64,000 nucleotides of DNA from Sycobia sp. Sy_11. Its lineage: Eukaryota; Arthropoda; Insecta; Hymenoptera; Epichrysomallidae. The stretch spans positions 394,001 to 458,000 of the forward strand of contig JACCIC010000179.1 in assembly GCA_018907035.1 (NCBI GenBank), written 5' to 3'. Shown piece by piece: positions 49,903 through 61,299 of this stretch; position 1 is the first letter of the stretch, and the number at the start of each line of letters is the position of its first letter. Below the pieces are notes generated by a model that saw only the letters and a list, made by a program, of their open reading frames with translations, had not been told where the DNA came from and did no database searches. Position numbers and translations under genes: made by a program.

Positions 49903-50030
49903 GAATATATATATATATATAGGTTTAATGAAATACATAGTTCTTTTACTCAACCAGTAAAGTCCGGCGTTTAACGATAATCCACAAACCAGTGCCTTTA
50001 CCACCTGAGCCAACAAATGCACTAACAAAA
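49903..50030 (-). mobile_element. Possible short tRNA-derived SINE with (TA)n tail
   Basis: The - strand reads TGTTGGCTCAGGTGGTAAAG (good A-box), a degenerate middle, a weak B-box-like ACTGGTTGAGTA, and ends in a (TA)n tail at 49903-49921. Confidence 0.35.
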
Positions 50031-50899
50031 AATGCTATAGTCAATTTTTTGCAGTCTTTATTTTTTATTATAAATTGCTAATTATTCAATTAGTGTATAC
50101 GTCGGTATCCATTAATTTCACAGAAATATGAATTATGACTAAGAATGTGTACCACCAATAATTTTCGAAATCTACAGAATAAAATTTTTCTTTAAATATT
50201 ACATTATAATAATAAAAATAGCGAGACAAAGTTTCCTATATGATTTTTTCATGCCTTTCCAATACTAAATATTTTAAAAGCGAATTCTCTTTCATGAATT
50301 GTTAAAAATAAAATGGTGGGCCCATCCAATTACTTAAAAAGTTTTTTTCAATTTAAATTTAAAACATATATTGAAAACTATTTTATTTTTAAATATATGT
50401 AAGGTCTTCTTTTATATATTTTACAGTTCAATGGTTATCAATAATTCAGAATTAATTTTTTAGCATTTCGCTAAATAAACTTTATAGTTATAAGTTACAA
50501 TTTCAAAAAATATCATTGATTAAAAGAAATTATACTATAATTTTGTATCTAAGCTGATTCAAGGATTTGCAATATAGTGCTTTACTAAATAAAAAGGAAA
50601 TAGATTTTATTAGTCATATTTATACCCAAAAAAGTACATTTTATGTAAAAAAGATGTTCGAATAATATTTTTTTTATTTTCCCATTTTTAGTATAAAATT
50701 TTTAATTAGGCTACGGAATTTAATATTCTTAAGTTTGTCCTGTATATACATATATTACTAGGCAAAATAAGATTATTTTATAATAACCGTAACTCTTTCT
50801 TATAATTTAAATATTTGTATTTCTAATGAAGCCTATTGTAACTATATTGGATGTTATTGTGTAATAAAGTACAAAGCCCAGCTTCTTCTTTATAAGAAT

Positions 50900-51029
50900 A
50901 AATTCGATTTTTTTTACATCTATAGAATATTATTAATAAGTAAGCAACTCTTTAAATGAAGCATACGTGAAAAATGTTAGTTTAAATTCAAATATTAAGA
51001 GGCCATGTAATACTTTTAAGAAAATGAAT
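50900..51029 (+). promoter_or_regulatory. Putative promoter and non-coding leader exon of gene E
   Basis: Homologous to the gene B and D blocks: TTCTTCTTTATAAGAATAA just upstream, then AATAAGTAAGCAACTCTTTAAATG, AAAAATGTTAG, ATTAAG, and a TTTTAAG run ending AAT|GCAAGTATAATTAAT. The donor is at 51030 and is of GC type. The matching acceptor is 57280-57281, so the intron would be about 6.25 kb and would contain the piggyBac-type MITE and LINE remnants. Confidence 0.45.
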
Positions 51030-52184
51030 GCAAGTATAATTAATCTTTTATCAAAATATAGTAAAAAGGTTCCATTCGAAACGAAAAGTAGGCAGAGAGG
51101 TCTGAAATTGCAATATGCTATAAATAATAGATAAATGGGTAACTGTGCAAATTTTTAGGTAGGATTATCAGACAAATTTTTGTAAAAAATATTATTGAAA
51201 TTGAACCTGTTCACTGAGTCTCTTACAGCGAACATCTCACAAAGGATAGTATAATCACCGGAAGTGGTACTTTTCAGTATCGTAAAGTGTGAACATCTTA
51301 ACAAAAAATCCTCTATCTAATAAATTAACTTTTAAACTTTTTTGTGATAAAAAGAAAAATACATGCTATCCCCCGAACTAAAAATGTATTGAATTCGAAA
51401 ATTATGAAAAATATTGCTCCCGTTCGCCATTTTCAATCGATTATGAACTCGGGTACGTTATAGTAACGTGATGCGCATGCGAAGCTACGCTCAAATTTAA
51501 ACTATTATTAACTACATAACATGTGTACATATTAAAAAATAATAATAAATTTATTCCATCGATGATATTGACTAAGATAACGTTTGTATAAATTATCAAG
51601 AATTCTTTTATTTTTACTAATTCATACTTTACCATTTACACTTTCGGTAAGTAATGCACGAAGACCATCGATCCACTGAGCGCAATTTCTGTACAACTAG
51701 ATAGGTTAGTTTAATATGGCAGATGGACAGGACAACTGAGAAGGACATGTGTACTGATGTATAACTTCGCAAGCTATCTAACCCCTATCAAATTTTCTAT
51801 TTGCGACATCATAATAAATAAATAAACGATTTTAGGTATAATATTTAATTACTTTCAGTATATTATTTTATTATTGATATTTTAGACTTCAGTTGCTTAG
51901 AAAGTATGAATTGAACCTCCTTAAGCAAATGGGATATTACTTACGCAATGCTACATTAACTATTAAAATTATCTTAGTTAAAAATATAATTTTTATAAAT
52001 TTTAGTTAGACTTGATTGTTAGAAAAATAGTTAGACTGATATTAGAACTTTTTATGTTTTTGAAGTAATTTTTAAGCTATATGAGACTTTTCAAAGTTAA
52101 TTTGTTCAAATAGGTAAAAAAATATAAATGAAAATTTTTATATTGGTGAGTGATATAATTTTTATAATTTTATTTTTTGAATAC

Positions 52185-53272
52185 TTAACCCATTAATGCG
52201 CAAGCGCCTCGATTTTTCGTCAACTTTTCGACGCGATTATTTTGTATGCTAACTTCATTGAAAAAATTCTGTTTTTATGTATTTCGATGTAAAATTTCAT
52301 GCTCTTCCAGAATCCATTGTTAAAATCAAGATTAACCATTAAAAAAAAAGATATGGCCGTTTTAAATCCCATGAAAATGAGAGAGAAAAAAAATTTTTTC
52401 AGATTCTTTTTTCATAATGATATCACGAATAGATTGGCCTCTAATTGTGGACAAAGGTGGACAAATTGCTTCAGTTTTAAGAGGAAATTTTTTTTATCAT
52501 CATAAAATCGCTTTATTTTACAAAATGGCGTCAATAACGTAAAAATTCCATGAAAAACATTAGTTATTTTTTTTCTCAAAAACTATGAACTTAATCAAAA
52601 AATCCAAAAAAACAAAAATGTCTTAGATTTAGTATTCAAGATACTAGACAAAATTCGCCACGTTCAACGTTTCGCATACATCTTTCAGGACAATGACGTT
52701 TTTCTTGACTAATTCTAAGACATTTTACTATTCTTCGTCCCTTGATTTTATTCAGTCAGAGAAATTATGTGCAAAAAAATTACGTAAAAACAATGTTTTT
52801 TTCAACGTCGATAACAAAATATGATCAGGATGAAAAATGGTTGAAAAATTCGGACGCTTTAGCCGTAATACTTTTTTTCTTGAAAACTATGGACTTTAGT
52901 CCATAGTTTTAGAGAAAAAACTAAGTAATATTTTTCATGTAATTTTTACGTTATTGACGCCATTTTGTAAAATAAAGTCATTTTATATTCATAACAAAGA
53001 TTTCCTCTTAAAGCTGAATCAATTTATTCACCTTTGTCCACAATTAGAGGCCAGTTTATTCGCAATAACATTATGAAAAAAAAAATCTGAAAATTTTTTT
53101 TTCCAATTTTCACGTTTTTTAAGTTTAAAACAACCATATCTTTTTTTCTCAATGATTGAAGTATAAAATATTACGTCGAAATACATTAAAACAGAATTTT
53201 TCAATGAAGGTAACATACAGAATAATCGCGTCGAAAATTTGATGAAAAATCACTCGGGCATTAATGGGTTAA
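52185..53272. mobile_element. piggyBac-type MITE with about 400-base inverted arms and TTAA ends
   Basis: TTAA at 52185-52188 is followed by CCCATTAATGCGC, and the right end reads GGGCATTAATGGG before TTAA at 53269-53272. The CCC start, GGG end and TTAA target duplication are piggyBac hallmarks. The 1080-base body is mostly two long inverted arms (about 52189-52590 and 52890-53268), with a perfect inner palindrome AAAACTATGGACTTTAGTCC... at about 52892-52919. No transposase frame is present, so it is non-autonomous. It lies in the inferred leader intron of gene E. Confidence 0.82.
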
Positions 53273-54439
53273 TTTCCATAATCGTTATTTCTGACATTTA
53301 TATATTCTAATTATATTCATTTTTTATAAAATCATTTTTCCATAAGTATTGTAACTATTTGTTTCTCGTTAGAATACAAGTTTTTGATATAAATTTTCTG
53401 AAGTACAAATCTTTTCTATATGCCTTTCTGTTGAAATCATAAAGAATTATTCTAATTATAAATTTCATTATTTTGTATTACAAACATTCAAAATATATAA
53501 ATGCATAGAAATAAAAGTATGAAATATAGAGAATAATAATGAAATTAAAATAGATACATCTTAAATTTAAAAGTAAAAAAATCTTGTACAGGATAGGGTC
53601 ATTAATTAAAAATGCAGATTTTAACAAGTTAATCCAAGAAAGGTTTTATTATTTTATCAGCTTAAGGAGACACTAGATCGCGGTATTTTCGTTAAATTAT
53701 ATGTTATAAGTACAAAGTCACGGTATAGATATAGGTAAGTATGAAATCGGTTAGAATATCTTGATAGCATCTTTATTTTCTCAATACCCTGATTAGCATA
53801 TTATGAATAATTTATCCCCATTTAGGTAGTTTTTTTATTTTCGACCTTGTAATACTTTTACAAGTTTTAAAATGAATTTTGGCATAATCTAAATATGCTT
53901 ACAAATGTTACACTAGATGAGACATTTTTCCTTTAAGATTCTATGGGATACTTACTCCTCCCCCCTCTCAATACAACCGAAACTCCAAAGCATATATACA
54001 TGTATATAACTCACTCATGCATAAACACAATGACTAGAAAAAATAAATTTAACACCCTAATATAAACCCATGAATATCCAAACATCATTTTCAGTTAGAT
54101 TTTAATGGAATTGTTCTTCCAAGGCACTGTGTTATACGCTGTATTGATAAATGAATGATAAAATAGCTCGCTGTTTTGTTAGAGATATAGTATGTCAGAA
54201 AATCCGGCTTATCCTCGTCATAGTTTAGGCTTTACTCGGCAGAACATCGCACTTGGGGGATAAATTTTGGTAACCATAATACTCGTAATATAAAAGTGAG
54301 TAAAGAAACAGATATGGCAATGAAAAACTTTAGCAACATAAATGAAAGATAAATCAAGATTGGTTCAGACAAATGAATCAGTAAAATAAATGCACATGAA
54401 GGTTTGAATATAGAAAGAATCCAAGGAAGAGGAAGAAAA

Positions 54440-55500
54440 GAGATATTAAACGAATGGATTTCCTCAACCCTTGAAATTCTTATCTTTACTGTCGAATAAC
54501 AGAATTCCCGCCTTTAAAAGAAGTTTGAAAGAAAAGGCTTTAGAGAAATTAAAATAACACGAAAATCTAAAAGTGTTAACTATACAGGAGCGGTATCTAA
54601 TCTACTCAGAGTCATACTTATTTGTGGTCAGCAATTAGATAGGGCCAGGGTTGCAAAAAGGTGATCCTGAAGAAGATCTGCGTGATGGACAATAATTTTC
54701 GATCTCAAAATCGTTAGGTATGTAGATACGGAGAAGAATATACTTCTACTTCTTGCGAGGGTGAACTTGCCTGACTTTAACAATAATAGTACAAATATTT
54801 CATACTATAATAAAAACGACTATATAAATTAGGTCGATAGAGAAAGTAAAATAAACGATAAACTCTTCTAACTCATAGAAGTCACTGGGATTTGACGGCA
54901 CGAATCCTAAGATTTTACAGGTTGCACTAATTATGTAAATTTATTTCGAGTATTTTTAGAAGAAGTATCAGTATTGGTTATCAATCAGTACCATGAGGGA
55001 GGTCTCATATCTCACTCATTCCTAAACCTAGGAGGAATAGTACAGCCCTACCCAATTATACTGCCTTATTAAATATTATGTTTCTTTCGTGCTGTACACA
55101 GTTTGATAACAAAAGTTTTGACTAAAATACTAACCGCATCCTATTCTTGTCGCAATGACAAAATACATCTACTTAAAAATCCAAGAGCAAAAGACGGCCT
55201 CTCTCTCGGGCCGGAAACTTATTCCGCTCTTCTTGAAGCCTGAGATAGTGAAATAGAGCTTGGCACTATTAAATACATGGATACGATGAAAATAGCTGCG
55301 AAAAACAACCGTATCTGGTAAGTATGTCTATAAAGTGGAACTTAATGAATCCATGTTACTGATCTGTCTACTCAAGCACATTCGGTATGAGACGAACGTC
55401 CACTTATGCGATTGCCTTCCTTACTTAGCTGCATCCCATCTTCGTTGTCACTCTTCCATAGTCCTGTTCGACTATTTCTTGTGGCCGCATTCTAAAACTC
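54440..55500 (+). pseudogene. Decayed LINE reverse transcriptase region
   Basis: The best core is 54860-55270. It reads KSLGFDGTNPKILQVAL (the usual K-PG-DG block), then SHISLIPKPRRNSTALPNYT (the LIPKP...YRP block), then KTASLSGRKLIP (the Q-GF-GR block). Each is in a different frame with stops. The segments to 54440 and 55500 are assigned only by context. Confidence 0.55.
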
Positions 55501-57281
55501 CTTTTGTATTAGACCACTATCTTTTTCCTGTATATTATATCTTTATCTTAGTCATAATACCCACGGAATATAGCCAATGATTATTCAGAACGTAATATTT
55601 GTTACAGTACGATAAACACAAGCCAATCTCATCTTAAATCTATGGCCAGTTAACTAACAGACACCACTATAATTTCTATTTTCCAACATGGTATCAAGCC
55701 ATATTGGAGTTGCATAAGATATTACAGAATTCATGAACGAAAAAGAAGAGCACGACTAGCTTGTTTCGGCTCCTCTATATTCAGTATTATACCAGAAACA
55801 CTCTAGAAATGTTTGTTACTTTAAAGCCTGTGTTAAAAAGATGTTCGTAAGCGATAAATGAGCGTCTAGGATGATACTAAAGTATGATGCAATTTGTTAA
55901 ATGTATCCTCGCGCTTTCTAGTCTAAAGTGAACCGCGCAATATCTCCTTTTTGTCCAAGAGATAAATACTGCTTCAGTTTTTTCTGCTTCTAATGTAATA
56001 TTATTCTTTCTTATGCAGATAGCTACTACTTCTATAGTCTTCACAGTATTTAATCTGGTTAAGGGCGATTACAGTACACATGTGTTTAAATCTTATTCAC
56101 TTTGGCTTCTCCTATGTAATAGTTTGATTTTCTATAACATTCGCTTTTCTTGTAAATATACCAGCATCATTCATTAAAACGTGTGTTGTTTCTTGCATGT
56201 TTCTATTTTTATTTTATTCACTAATGATTTTTTTAGTAATTTTTCTTTTTCTCTAATGAATTCTAGTAATTTTTTTGATGAATAAAATAGTTTTGTACGT
56301 TTCAACTTTCACTATTTTGAATACATCAAGCACACCGAAACGTGTTATTTAATTGGCCTTTATGACACAAGGTTTCACCATACAAGATTCCCCCTATTTC
56401 ACAGGCACAGGAAAGCCGATATTGTATTTAGTTACAAATTAGAACAAAAGAAATAGAAAACGCTTTAAGTCTATATTAAATCTATGGTAAAACAAAAATA
56501 TTTTAAAATAAGAACTTTGTTATTTCCAGTTCTTTCAGAGACGCAAATAAAACTATACGATCAAGTCAAACCTTGTTTGTACTTTAAAACATTTTATTGC
56601 AGCTATTGAAAAACAGCGAAAGCTGAGATGGCAATGATATAAGTATCAAATATCTTTTATACAAAAATATTATTTAATATTAAATTAGATTAATTCAAAG
56701 TACATATTGTCTATACCCAAGTGCATATTTAATTAAATTTACTATAGCAAATCGATTTTGTTAGTTAATTGTGACTCTAATAAAATATATAGATATTATA
56801 TGTATTTATTATCATTAGAAAATAATTTCAAAGCAGCTGATATTAGGTGGCTGTTGTAAATAACATCCATGAATCAGTATAAATTTGATATAAGAATACT
56901 TCCTTTGAAAAAACGACGATTCCGCATAATAGAAAATGTGTGTAAGTATGTTCTTTGTTATGCAAATCTAAAAAAATTTTCTGATTTAATAATGTCACTT
57001 CTCATTATTCAAAAAGATTTTTATTCAATATAGATAATTAGCACTACTACAATACACTAAATTTTTAAAAAATTCATGAAGTAAGTCGTTTTGCCAGATG
57101 AAGCATTCATGTAATCCTTCAATCTAAGTTAATTAAATAATCACTCCTATATTATAAAATAAAATAATGGTTTGATATGCTATCAATTTCATTCCTATTA
57201 TTTTTATTTAAGATTTTAAATTGTTAAATAATAATTGCTTTTTAAGTGAAATTCTATAAAATTTCTAATTATATATTACAG
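55501..57281. other. AT-rich 5' flank of gene E coding exon
   Basis: Possibly more LINE debris up to about 56 kb; nothing identifiable after that until the acceptor at 57280-57281. Confidence 0.4.
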
Positions 57282-57311
57282 TTCAAAGGAGTTCTGATTT
57301 GAATCAAAAAC

Positions 57312-58032
57312 ATGTCATCCTTAAACATACTAATGTTTATCGGTGTATTCCTATTCTGGAACTCGCATGTCCACTCTAAGAAACCAACAGTTTTGTCAAA
57401 AACTTATAATTTCGGAAATCAACAACTCGTACTCGGAAAGCCTTACTTCGATAATCCAAAGTTGATCTATGCACTCTGTAAAAGAGGCCTCGATAATCCG
57501 AAAAAGAAATGTATAATAACAGTTGAAGAGGATGCATTTGATAGCTCGAAGCGATCATATACTTGTAACATTAAGTTAAAAACTCAACTCAAGGATGGTT
57601 TCATACATGACGTTTTAGAAGTAACTTTCTGGGGTAATGATAAGGCTATTTTTGTGTGGCGAGAAGTAACACTACAAGATTTTGAACATGCTTGGGTTAT
57701 GATACAAACGATACATATGGAAAGTTGTGAATCAAGCATCCAAAAATTAATTGTTGATATTCGTGAAGACGAAAAACCTGAAATATTCTTTATTCGTTCC
57801 CAATATAGTTATGATGTTATATTTAATTACAAGGAATTGTGCCATGACATGTATTGTAAATTAACCGTACACGAAAATGGTACAGCTGAGAATCCAATAC
57901 CTTGGCTCCCTATTACTGGCTTACTTTATGGTTTAGAATCAGTTGAATATGATTCAACTGTATACCACTTTGCTATAACTATCGAAAACTTCGAAAATAA
58001 AACAGTGAACTTCTTTGTAAAAAGAGAGACTG
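57312..58032 (+). CDS. Gene E, coding exon 1: secreted cysteine-rich propeller-like protein
   Basis: First coding exon of a predicted 393-aa protein. An acceptor AG lies at 57280-57281, 30 bases before the ATG at 57312. The signal peptide is MSSLNILMFIGVFLFW...VHS. It closely parallels gene D: LSKTYNFGNQQLVLGKPYF, LIYALC, KCIITVEEDAFDSSKRSYTC, FIHDVLEVTFW, AIFVWREVTLQDFEHAW, DIREDEKPEIFFIRSQ, ELCHDMYCKLTVHENG, ENPIPWLPITGLLYGLESV and VNFFVKRETG. The six mature cysteines of this half are conserved. The exon ends ACTG|GTAAGC at 58032, phase 1, before a 640-base intron. No catalytic motif is visible and no named family is recognised. Confidence 0.88.
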
Positions 58033-58672
58033 GTAAGCTAATTTTTTAATAATTCATTATGAGTATAAGAATGAGATTAATTTTGTAATCTTATACTTCA
58101 CAATTCCATTTTTATGCTCAATATTAGATCAAACGTTCAAATCAATAATTGAATTATAACATTACACTTATATCATACAAAAGATTATTGATTATGTACC
58201 GTTATTTTTATGTATTATATACTTCTTTACCTGATACTTTTCTTTTAATTTGTTTTGTATCTTGAAACTAAGTGCTTTTAATTTATTTAAATAATATTTT
58301 TTGGAACACGCTTTACCAAACGTACATCATATCTTCATTGAATCTTGTATTTGATTCATTTATTTTAATTTATCAATTAAAAAAAAAATAAACAAAACAA
58401 AATTCTTCCGCTTTTTAATGAATGTTATGTAACGAATGAATTATGCTTAGTAATATATTTATAAATCGATGAGACTATTATCAGATAATACATTGCTTAA
58501 AATTAAAAAATGAATTACCCGCTGTTATTGCAAATCATCATTGGTCATATTTGTTATGACACATATGTTGGTTTTAAATTATTTGTCTATTTTTGTGTAA
58601 TCACTGCTAATTTCATTATCACCATTATACATTGCCGTCCTTCAAACAAAACTTAATAATTAACATTTTCAG

Positions 58673-59133
58673 AATGGCACGAACTGACAACATTTAAAAA
58701 CATAGTTAGTCTTGCTTGGTCTACCTCTCACGGCATTTTTTCAGCATGTAGTTGCGGTAGTTGTGCTCAATTCGATTACCAGAATAGATTTAGAAAACAA
58801 ATAAATTTATTAGGTGTACCTCAACAATACGAAATTTCAGCCCTGTATAATCTTCCAAGCAGGGAATATTTAGTACTGTTCCATGATAAATCAGAATCCA
58901 GTTCTTCCGAAAGTAATTATCATATTACTAAAATTGACATTAATGGAAAATTAGGAAAATTGTGGGATATCAAGGATTTAAGACGTCCTCTTGTGCTGGC
59001 CTCTATAAGCGCTGAATTCTTTGAGGATAGTAGCATGGGATATTGCTTGTCAGTTTTTCACCCCGAACATTCTTTCGTAACTTCGAATACAAAATTCAGC
59101 AAATATTGTTTTTCCATCGAAGATTTGTCGTAG
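58673..59133 (+). CDS. Gene E, coding exon 2
   Basis: Last exon of gene E, 461 bases. It begins after ATTTTCAG ending at 58672, and AA completes a Glu codon with the G of exon 1. The frame is open to TAG at 59131-59133, with no in-frame ATG near its start, so it can only be read by splicing. Landmarks are WHELTTFKN, LAWSTSHGIFSACSCGSC, ISALYNLPSREYLVLF, NYHITKIDINGKLGK, SAEFFEDS, YCLSVFHPEH and KFSKYCFSIEDLS. The QPC cysteine present in B and C is absent. An AATAAA lies at 59188-59193, 55 bases after the stop. Confidence 0.86.
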
Positions 59134-59187
59134 ACATAATTTATCATGTTTTAAAGAAAGCGCCTTTACATATTACATGAAATTGTA

Positions 59188-59193
59188 AATAAA
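59188..59193 (+). terminator. Polyadenylation signal of gene E
   Basis: AATAAA 55 bases downstream of the gene E stop codon; a second AATAAATAAA run follows near 59284. Confidence 0.55.
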
Positions 59194-59199
59194 GAAAAT

Positions 59200-61000
59200 A
59201 GTAGGATTATATATTTAAAAATGTATGCTCAAGGTGGAAAAACATATCTAAACCTTGAAAAATATACTATTTGTATGTCGAAAAATAAATAAAAACTATT
59301 TGTAATATATATTGAATTATAATTAAACATCAATTTAAATATATTTTGTTCTTAACTTTCTATTATTACTATTAAGTTGATCACAAAATAATTTCCATCA
59401 TCCAATAACATCAATGTACTTATTCTCAAAAATAGAAAATTGAAAATCGTATAACCATGAATAATTTCTTCCATATATTCTAATTTACAATATATATGTG
59501 TCGGTGCGCGTAAATACTAGAAAATGAGTTTACATAACTAATAATTTATAGTGTTTTAATAAAGTGCAGGAAGTTATTGGAATCTTCAATTTTATGAAAA
59601 TTGATATATTAAGAGTATCTATAATTTTTTTCATATTTGGATATTTTCTATTACAAAACTTTTTAAGATTTATTATCACACTTATACGGCGAATAAATAT
59701 TCAAATTATTATTGACTTAATTAATAGTCTTTTTTATTCGATATCTGTTCGCTGCACATACTTATTCTTTGAAATATATATTTTAATTGCCATACAGATT
59801 AAATTCTTTGCATTGTAATTTTCCACGGATATGAATAAAAATATAGAATTTTTCTTTCTGATTAGGTGACGAGACACGTGCTATAACTCTGAAAAAATTT
59901 TATTATGTATTATAATAATACTAAATTATCAATGCAATAAGTAATTTATTAAAATTTAATTAATATTTGAGTATGTATCATAGGAGTAAAGTAGGTAAAG
60001 TTTGCAGTATTCGAGAAGTTAAGTGCCAACCAGACATAATGCACTCGTTATTGTTATAATAACTGTATTGATACTTACGGCTGGGGTTCTTTATGCCTCT
60101 AATGTGCTAGTTTATGTTCTCAATGAAAGTATTTTATTTAAATTATAATCTTGTTTTTTCATTTATACTTTATGCACCTATCATTCATAATTTAAGCTCA
60201 TCACATTTTATGTCATATCTATCTTTATTTTAAACATTTACCTTCTATTTCCCTATGCTTATTTTGCGTAGATTATGGAATTTACTGACTAATATCCATA
60301 AACCTACGAAATGAATATGTGAAGTAAATTCTTTATGTAGGTAACAACACTGATATTTTCAGAACGTCTCTAATTCTCTTAATTGAGATAGATATTCTGT
60401 CATTTATTTCTATTTTAGAAGTCTTATTATAAACCTCCTTTTTCCTTTGTGCTTAAGCACTGATGAAAGAAATTGACTGGAATTGAATCAGGTCCCTTAA
60501 CACATAACCGATTATAAATAATAGCTCTTTCATGATTAGGAACGTGAATTAAAAAAGAAAAATTCATCTAGAGTTATCGGGCTTGAAAGATGAATCTTAT
60601 TATCTGAGGCAATTCTACATGAAAAAGGTATAGTTTCTTTAGAAAATGGAGCCTTAAGGTAAATAGCAACCATGTTATGAGTAACAGTTTGAACTCTTAG
60701 GAATATAAGTTAGAAGAAAAGAGCGGAGAGAGAGTAGAAGTGAAAAAAAAAAACAAAAACATGGAAAAAGATTTTATACCGCTGCGCCATACCACAAAGT
60801 GAAGAGTATATGTTTGATTTTGTAAAAAATGAAATATATATTTATATTAGCACCCCCCCCCCGTCTTGGCTTCGCCCGAGCTAATAATTTAACCGATTTC
60901 TTAAACAATTCAATAATATCTAAGTAAAAAGTACTCTATATATATAAAAATCTATATTACTATAAATAATTAAACGTAATTTATCTATCGTCTCTTCTGT
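59200..61000. other. Intergenic after gene E, nothing firm
   Basis: No leader-exon block like those of B, D and E was found here. The open frame at 59564-59818 is AT-driven. Confidence 0.4.
60853..60862. repeat. Ten-base C run
   Basis: Notable in AT-rich DNA; TTAGC before it and GCTAA after it are complementary. Confidence 0.8.
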
Positions 61001-61299
61001 ATATACAGAATGTACAACCACATTAAATATACATATATATGCATATTAAATACGGCTTCTATGGGTAAAATTGTACTTTTAAGTTCGAGCGGTAGAAAAA
61101 GATGTCCAAATGTCTCGAAACGACGTTTACGAAAAGTGCCATATGTTCGGACTATAGGACATGTCTCGAGACGACTGCTATACAGAGTTTTATGTTGTGG
61201 AGGTAGAATACTATGTCCAGGTATACGGGACTACTTTTACTGGGAGTGTGCCTATTCGAATAATAGAATATGTTTCTCTTTATAGAAGTCTCTTAGACA

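Noticed and set aside
60760..60815. A-box-like GTATGGCGCAGCGGTA on the - strand
   Set aside because: No B-box or tRNA fold follows, so it was not called a tRNA or SINE.
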